Assembly: GCA_002946415.1 (NCBI GenBank)
Contig: NJPS01000065.1
Span: forward strand, 310,001 to 374,000
Origin: Rutstroemia sp. NJR-2017a BVV2
Lineage: Eukaryota > Ascomycota > Leotiomycetes > Helotiales > Rutstroemiaceae
DNA length: 64,000 bases
Direction of reading: 5' to 3'
Shown here in pieces: positions 57,774-64,000 of the stretch (positions are counted from its first letter, which is position 1; the number at the start of each line of letters is the position of its first letter). Under the pieces are notes generated by a model. That model worked only from the letters and a program-made list of their open reading frames with translations. It ran no database searches and was not told the origin of the DNA. The position numbers were made by a program, and so were the translations under genes.

Positions 57774-59363
57774 TTTGGAATATAATATCGAGGAAGAATA
57801 AGTTCGTTTTAGAAGCGCGTGTAGAAAGTCCTATCTGTCTGTGACCGACCAGCGGCTTAGTTAGTAAAGGAAGTACCAAAAAAAGAGAACGACAACGTTG
57901 CAGGCAAATGGATAGATCAAGGTCGAAGCCAGACCAACACGTCTCGAGCACGGGGAAAGCTCATGATCTATATTGATCTCCTGACTTTGGAAGATCACCC
58001 AGATGCCCTTGGCGACATAAACACAAATGCGCAAATTTGCAACGAACCTTGGTGTAGAAGGGCCCAAGAATGTGAAAGGTTTGTTTTGAGGAATGGAGGC
58101 GGTGCCGAGTGATGCTGTCAACAGCGGCGTACTTCGAGGTAGATGCGAGGAATGAGCGAAAGCGCACGACAATTTTGCCCGTGTATTGTATTTTCCTTTC
58201 CAACTTTGTCTGTAAGACTGTACAAGTTTCTTGTTCTGGCCAAGAAAACTGGGAATGAATGAATGTGAGTAAGTTAGATTGACGCGGACGACGAAATCAA
58301 TTGTCGTTTTGAGGATGTGAGAGTTCCAGCTGGTGGGTAGGGTAGGTAAATGAAAGACTGTCAATGAGATTGAAGATCAACTCAATTGATTTCAATAACT
58401 CGGATTTTAGGTGTGAAGGAGGTAGAGATTGAGAGTGGAAAGAACGTCTTTCTATGAGCGAACGAGTGAATGTAATGTAATGGGTGTGTCGACGGGACGA
58501 GGATGTTTATTTTTTTTTGTTATTGTTGACCAAATCGACCAGGATATAAGTTATATGATGGAGGAAAGTCGCAAGTAAGACGAGATGATTTGTCGAATCC
58601 ACGAACGAAGCGGAGCCACAGTGTCAAAAGGGTCAAATTTCGGGTTGATCAGATGAGAGATGAAATGAAGAGCTGGGAGATAGATGAGCAATCCCTGGAG
58701 CGTCGAACAAGAACTTCAGGAAGTGATCTAGAAGTTGGAAAAGTCTCTTCCCCGGTCTCCACAGAGTCCACGGCCTGGGACATCAACGGAAGCAGCGAGG
58801 ACGAGGGAGGGGTTTACGAATGAAAGTCAAAGTCGCGGAAGTTGAGATTAAGGCTCACGCAGCGGTGATGTGAGGATATGAGATATTGCATGGACTTGCC
58901 GCCTTTCAGCTTACTTGTATGTATGTACAATTCAAGGTATGTACGCAATTCGAGGACAAGCCGGCTCGGCGTTGGCCCAGGCAGTTGTGCGTACAGTCGG
59001 GCTGTTGCAACTTACTTTAGTACTTGTTTGTCCCTAAGAGCTTTTCCAAGACCTATTCGCGGCAGATATTCGTGGACATTGGTAGACTTGCCTGAAGAGT
59101 TATCAGCAAGCACGCAAACCCCCATCCCAAGTTCCTCTCAATCCGCGACCCTCTCAGTGGAACGCCATCCATCCTTAATCTCACAGGATCCAATCCCATC
59201 GGCCAGCCCATGCCACCATCCAATTTCCGCAGCGCACAAAGAACATGGATAACGGACAAGGGTCGGGCTGGCCCTAGTCGTGGCCGTTGCAAGCAGGTAC
59301 CAGGCACCAGGCACCGAGCGCTGCTGATTGGTGAGCGCGCAATTGCCGACCGCGCGCCGCTGT

Positions 59364-59388
59364 AGTACTGTAAGTACTTCGTACAGTA
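59364..59388. repeat. Inverted repeat around a TACTTCGTA motif
   Basis: GTACTGTA at 59364-59371 and its exact reverse complement TACAGTAC at 59381-59388 flank AAGTACTTCG-type sequence, so the 9-mer at 59375-59383 lies in the loop and overlaps the right arm. 8-bp arms, 9-nt loop. No terminator context. Confidence 0.6.
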
Positions 59389-59816
59389 CTGCAACGCGGC
59401 CGGGCTAACGTAAACGGGTAATAAAGAAGACAATGAGATTGGATGACGCGATGGATGGAAGATACTTGAGTAGGATGAGATGAATGGATAAGATGAGGTG
59501 AGATGAAAGGGGGAGAAAGACGTACGAAGGAACTTACACTGAGATAAGAATAAGTCTTCCTGCCTATCGCGGCGTACAAAATAACCTACTTAGTCACCCA
59601 TTCCAACATTCCAACATGCCAACATGCCAACGCGCAGAACCCTAAAAGTACGAAGTACGGTGTACGCACCCACTGTACTGTAAAGTAGAAGCCCCCCAAC
59701 AACAGCCCCAGCCCACCTGCGCACATCGCCGAATAGAACAGAACACACGAAGAACATCCGACTGAGACAAAATACGTGTTTATCTCCCGCCCGGAACATA
59801 TGCGTAGTCTGTCTCA

Positions 59817-59818
59817 AG

Positions 59819-59856
<38 letters not shown>
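59817..59856. repeat. Tetranucleotide microsatellite (AATC)n
   Basis: About nine to ten exact copies of the AATC unit in the gene-poor region. Likely polymorphic; no function implied. Confidence 0.9.
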
Positions 59857-59857
<1 letters not shown>

Positions 59858-60367
59858 GTCTGGAAGATTCGATCTGGAAGCATCGAATCGAAGGAGACCT
59901 TTTACTTTAGTAAAGTAACTAAGAACGTAAGTACCGTTGCCGGTTTGGTGTATATGTCGCTTGTGCTTGTGGATATGATTAGGAAGAAGATTGCCGTGGT
60001 TCTGGCGTAGGGCTTGATTTGACAACAATACCTTGGTATGTATAAAGGCCATGGTGACTTTAAGCATAGTATCTATGTATACATCTCTTCACCAACGTGA
60101 TCAATAGCTGAAGACTTGGCAATAACCTATACAAAGCGTAAAGAATCTATGTTCATAGCCCCTCCATTCCCCCATCATGTACATACATAAGCCATGCATA
60201 CATACAGACAACAGACCAAGCCGCACTGTACTCCAGCCCTCATTCATAACCACTTCGTACATAATTATACATTACAACCTTAACACTACCCAGATCCTCA
60301 TCTCTCATCTATCATATGCAAATATCGGCATGTAGAAACAGAAACGCCGCCCAATATCATCTATCAT

Positions 60368-62208
60368 CTAAGCAGCCATTGGCAATGCCAATTTAGTACT
60401 TGCTTTTCTAGTCAAAACTTTCGTAATGGCATGTCTGATAGTAACACCGGCCTTTTCAATCTCCTTCTTTGACAAGCCAGTGGTGATACAGACTTTCAGA
60501 GCGGGTTGTAATTTCCACTCATCCTTCTCATTACCGTTGTTGTATACTGGCATGCTCTTTAGACGGGTGATGAGGACGCCATTTGCAAGAGTCTAATTTT
60601 AATAACGTTAGGAAGCGTTGAAAGCTGAATGAATTGCAAAGGGGAAACATACCTCATCGACACACTCCTGCAGGATCCTCTCTTGTTCCTCTAGGCTGTA
60701 ACGTCTCGAGTTCACGATATCCTGCTTAAGCACAAGCAACATGACGGGGTTATCGATGGAGCTAGTGCAGTGAACCCAATCACTCCTTGGGTCAAGCTGA
60801 GCTCGCATAGCCTTGATATTCTCTCGGCATTGGACCAGAACCTCAGGGTTGGTTTGTAGCATGTTCAAGGTTTCGCTAGCAGTGGTAGCAAGCATAGCCG
60901 GTAGAGCAGCAGAGAAGGTATACGAAACAGCGGTAATACGTTGATGCTCAACGACATCATTCGATCCGGCACAAAAACCACCTCCAGCACATAGAGGTCC
61001 GGCGAGCGATCCGATCAGCATATCCACTTGCGAGGCATCCACGTTTTGAGCTTCGGTAAGACCACGACCAGTTCGTCCAAGAACACCAAAAGACCAGGTT
61101 TCGTCGAGCATAAGGCGGAATTTGTAGCGGAGCTTGAGTTCAATCTTGTAGATCATTAGCTATCAATTCCCCACGGCGGATTTCCCGGCTACTCACAAGC
61201 TTAGGTAGATCGACACAATCGCCCACATTCTCGGACAATGCCTCGGTGACAATGAATCTTCTGGTCAGTGGTCTCTTTGCCTGTTCCTTGACCACCTTTT
61301 GCAAAACCCGTTCTAAATCTTCCATGTTGTTGTGCTCATAATATCTAACCGTGCTTCTCGAGATCTGCAAGCCCTTTCTGATAGAATAGTTGACTGCACG
61401 ATCCGCCACAATGATGTCGCCTCTTTTGCAGAACGCAGGGATAACACTGGAAATGGTAGAGAAGGCATGGGCATAGACAATGCAGCCTTCCGTGCCTAAG
61501 CAAGATGCAATATCTGCTTCCGTTTTCATGTGTACATCCTGTGTGCCGTAAAATTGAGGAGGTCCGCAGGGCCCTACACCATATGTTCGAAGAGTTTGGA
61601 TTGCCTTTTCCTTTACTTGTTCATTGCCAACGAAGTTGTAAAAGTTGTAGGATGCTAGGTTCGTTACAGTTCTGCCATTTGAGAGTTTGGATTTCGGACC
61701 AGATGGGCTATAATTTGTTAGCACACTGCAGAATACAAAGAAGAAAAGAAAGCGGAAAGGACTCACCCTACAATGACAGGAAGTCTCTCGGCGTCCGCTT
61801 CTTCAAAAGGGGTCAACTTCGCAACCAACGGCTCCGGTTGCCATTCATCCACAAGTTCATCAATCTCCTACGATGAGGGCATCAGATTTCTGTCCTTCAA
61901 ATAAAAATACTTCTGCATATCTAGAAAGGCAAAGAAAGTCGAACAAAATAGAAGAAAGGAGAAACCTCGTCACTCACCTCCTCGGTCAATTGCACAAAGT
62001 TTCCATTATGGGTGGCATAACTTGGAGCCAGAAGATATCGTATGAAGAAGATAACCAAAACCAGCTCAATCACAGATCGCACCGGATCATTCTGGTAACT
62101 TGATTGAATGTAGCGGATGAGCATGGCAGAGCCCGGGACCTTCTGGAAAGTCGATGTGACTTCGTTCATGGAACGAACCACGTAGGACTGGATCTCCTGG
62201 AGATCCAT
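60368..62208 (-). CDS. LCB1: Serine palmitoyltransferase subunit 1 (Lcb1)
   Basis: Five exons: 61978-62208, 61767-61867, 61197-61707, 60653-61144 and 60368-60592, giving 519 residues. Lcb1 with Lcb2 condenses serine with palmitoyl-CoA in the ER, the first step of sphingolipid synthesis. An N-terminal membrane segment (VIELVLVIFFIRYLLAP, about 46-62) follows a short lumenal start. The alpha-oxoamine synthase fold shows NLASYNFYNFVG, YGVGPCGPPQFYGTQDVH, EADIASCLGTEGCIVYAHAFSTI and DIIVADRAVNYSIRKGLQISRS. LMLDETWSFGVLGRTGRG lacks the PLP-binding lysine that Lcb2 carries, as expected for Lcb1. The C-terminal exon is compact and basic. The start M at 62208 is the first ATG before the conserved N-terminus. 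Confidence 0.95.
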
Positions 62209-63004
62209 TATGGCGATTGTCTCTTGGCTCCTGAATGTGAAGGATATATGGATGGAAGAGAAGGTGGTAATAAGTGTAACAACAAGGACGGTGACAAGAC
62301 TCCCGTTCTCTTGCGCAGGAAATAAAAATGTCCTGGCTTGTTTGACGATAGTTGTCGCGTCGGCCTCGCGTAACAAAATGACCGATGAGTTAAACTGGCG
62401 GCACAGCAGAGCACTGGGATAGGGAGACGTTTTGCAGTTTGTCTGCAATGCTTTACAACCTTCAAGTTTCAAGCAAATCTACACTCTGTAGGCAGTTTCG
62501 CTATACTTAGTTTGTTTGTTTAAAGATATTACTCACAAGTAGCAAATCTAGGTTCTAGCCTGTCCCATTTACAGAGGCAAAACTTATGGAACTGTCAACT
62601 AACAGGTGTCAATAACACACAATTGTTGACCAAACTGAATATCACCATCACGATCTTGAAGCCAGGTACTTGCGGATTGGTAACCAAAAAATTATTCTCA
62701 TATTCATTTGTAAAGACTCTGAATTATCTTCGTGCTGTCACACATTACAGCCGTAAACTGATAGCCAATGGCTTATAAACCTTACACGTACCAGCATTGT
62801 TCTTAGAGGTCATTATCGGGAACCAGCAAAGGAGGAAAAAGAAAAGAAACAAATATCTAAAGCCGTGTACCATGCGAACACCGAAAAAAAAAATTCACGC
62901 CGCTAAGAGACGATGGCCACGCATCAATTCCAAGATCATTTTAATGTACTGAAACCATCTCGCTCTATATTACAGTCCCAGAAGCCATCTATACAATTTC
63001 CACG
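62209..63004. other. Intergenic, LCB1 promoter side and FKS1 3' side
   Basis: Between two minus-strand genes. A-rich run near 62840-62895. Nothing coding supported. Confidence 0.55.
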
Positions 63005-64000
63005 TTAGAACAATCGAACCTTTGAAGCACCAGTGGCCGATGCGGCAGCGCCGCTTACGTAACCAGTACCAGTCTCGGTCCGGTTCTTGGTATCGTTGTT
63101 GTTTTGACCGATGGGTTGCATCAGCTTCTGTGGAATGGATTTTATCAAACTTGGGGTCAATATCTTTTTGCCGACAACGAGTGGTCCCACTAGAAGCGCA
63201 AGGAAGACAATGAGCAAGACGAAGTAAAGAACTGCATAACGCCAGACACGTCTCTTACGCAATTTGGATTGCTTCATTGAGTAAATGGGTGGACGGATTT
63301 GTCGACTAAATAGAATTAGTATAGATTCAAGGTCAACGAGTTATTTGATACAACATACCTTGGGCGAAGCCAGAACAGCATAACAGAGTGAATCTTATCA
63401 ACCTGGGGAATAGCAATGACGGGAAGCATGAGGAACAGGAGCATATGTCCAAGAACGAAGTCACCAGCAAACATGCCGAGCTCGGTAATCTTGCAAAGGA
63501 ATTCACGACCGGGTTGAGTGAATGAGTGCCATCCCATAGAGAACCATTTACCAGTCCAGAAAGCAATGTTGGAAGTGTCGGTTTTCAGTTCCCTAGTCAG
63601 AGCCAAACAGACGATGAGCTTGTAGATGAATCGCTGAATGGCAGCTGCGGCGATCATTCCAAGTAGAGTCTTGGCGAATACGAAGCCCTCCAAGAAGAAC
63701 ATGATTTCGAAGGAGACGAGACACATAACGACTGCAGTTCCGTGAGCGATAGCAGCAAGAACTGCACCAAACTTCTTGCAGCACATGCCGAGGAGCGGTC
63801 CCATACAACAAGCCATACCGAACATTCCGGCGAGAACACCAGCATTAACAGCAATAGGAGCCAAGGCTACAAGACCAACACGGATCAAGACGTTCTTGGC
63901 CTCAGGCTGAACACCGTCGTTGCGGTCCGCGGTGACACCAGTTTGAGCATTGATGAACAGGTAAGGGATTAAGGTAATGGCAACAACGAAGAGGGGACTG
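63005..64000 (-). CDS. FKS1: Beta-1,3-glucan synthase FKS1, C-terminal part (cut by window)
   Basis: Two exons visible: 63359-64000 (continues past the right edge) and 63005-63305; the intron 63306-63358 joins WLRP and SRQIRPPIYS. About 314 C-terminal residues are present. Sequences SPLFVVAITLIPYLF, GVTADRNDGVQPEAKNVLIRVG, NAGVLAGMFGMACCMGPLLGMCCKKFG, AAAIQRFIYKLIV and MGWHSFTQPGREFLCKITELGMF are the conserved C-terminal transmembrane region of fungal FKS proteins. The gene makes the plasma-membrane glucan synthase catalytic subunit; hot-spot regions for echinocandin contact lie upstream, outside this window. The terminal tail is basic and ends with a Ser/Thr/Gly-rich stretch. Last exon KQSKLRKRRVWRYAVLYFVLLIVFLALLVGPLVV gives the final membrane helix. 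Confidence 0.97.

Larger units (their letters stand above)
57774..60367. other. 2.6 kb gene-poor region
   Basis: Between GH17 and LCB1. The longest open frame (57861-58364 minus) starts only with TTG and has unnatural composition. Holds a tetranucleotide microsatellite (59817-59856), two exact TACTTCGTA motifs (59375, 59649) and an 8-bp hairpin (59364-59388). A long 5' leader of the GH17 mRNA is possible at the left end. Confidence 0.45.

Noticed and set aside
57861..58364. 167-codon minus-strand open frame upstream of the GH17 gene
   Set aside because: Opens only with TTG, no family resemblance; probably leader or promoter DNA.
59817..59856. CRISPR-like or telomeric repeat
   Set aside because: Simple AATC microsatellite; no spacers, and the context is a eukaryotic chromosome interior.
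61921..62472. N-terminal extension of LCB1 upstream of 62208
   Set aside because: The frame is open upstream, but residues before MDLQEIQ do not resemble the family, and the conserved Lcb1 start fits 62208.

Overview
The window is nuclear DNA of a filamentous ascomycete. Almost every gene has short introns (about 45-150 nt) with GTANGT-like donors, a CTAAC/CTGAC-like branch site and a C/TAG acceptor. Gene content is that of a Pezizomycotina fungus (FKS-type glucan synthase, AA11 chitin-active LPMO, Inp1, Zn2Cys6 regulator, formamidase). Protein wording and gene structure look most like Leotiomycetes (Sclerotinia/Botrytis type), but that is an impression from memory, not a tested placement. 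I built the gene models by joining exons at visible splice signals and checking that the summed exons divide by three.

Layout: 0-7.3 kb holds a partial basic/acidic nuclear-type protein, a MET12-type methylenetetrahydrofolate reductase, an unknown secreted protein and an AIG2-like protein. 8.9-10.1 kb is an AA11 LPMO with a C-terminal X278-like module, followed by a 4.3 kb stretch without a gene I can support. 14.4-21 kb has a Yih1/IMPACT homologue, a type I Baeyer-Villiger monooxygenase and acetoacetyl-CoA synthetase. 21-24.4 kb is sparse and contains a possibly decayed small membrane-protein gene. 24.5-35 kb has a Zn2Cys6 transcription factor, a DCAF4-like WD protein, an ABM-domain protein and a 1191-residue WD-repeat protein. 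35.9-41.4 kb has a small protein with an internal duplication, mitochondrial succinyl-CoA:3-ketoacid CoA-transferase and a 12-exon formamidase. 42-54 kb has an EI24/UsgS-like membrane protein, INP1, CUE3, RPS20 and an RSC1/RSC2-type bromodomain-BAH protein. 54-64 kb has OTU1, a GH17 wall glucanase, LCB1 and the 3' end of the FKS1 beta-1,3-glucan synthase gene.

Functional themes: acetoacetate is handled twice (cytosolic synthetase at 18.6-20.9 kb, mitochondrial CoA-transferase at 37.4-39.1 kb). Wall and membrane building is represented by FKS1, GH17, LCB1 and the LPMO. Translation stress is represented by YIH1 and CUE3 plus RPS20. Two WD proteins that may be CUL4 adaptors lie within 8 kb. These are co-occurrences; only the adjacent monooxygenase and synthetase look like a possible functional pair.

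The most unusual observations are a 5-nt microexon (plus a 25-nt exon) in the formamidase gene and a strongly over-represented intergenic 9-mer, TACTTCGTA, sometimes as inverted pairs. I see no CRISPR array, tRNA, rRNA, transposon or convincing novel multi-gene system.
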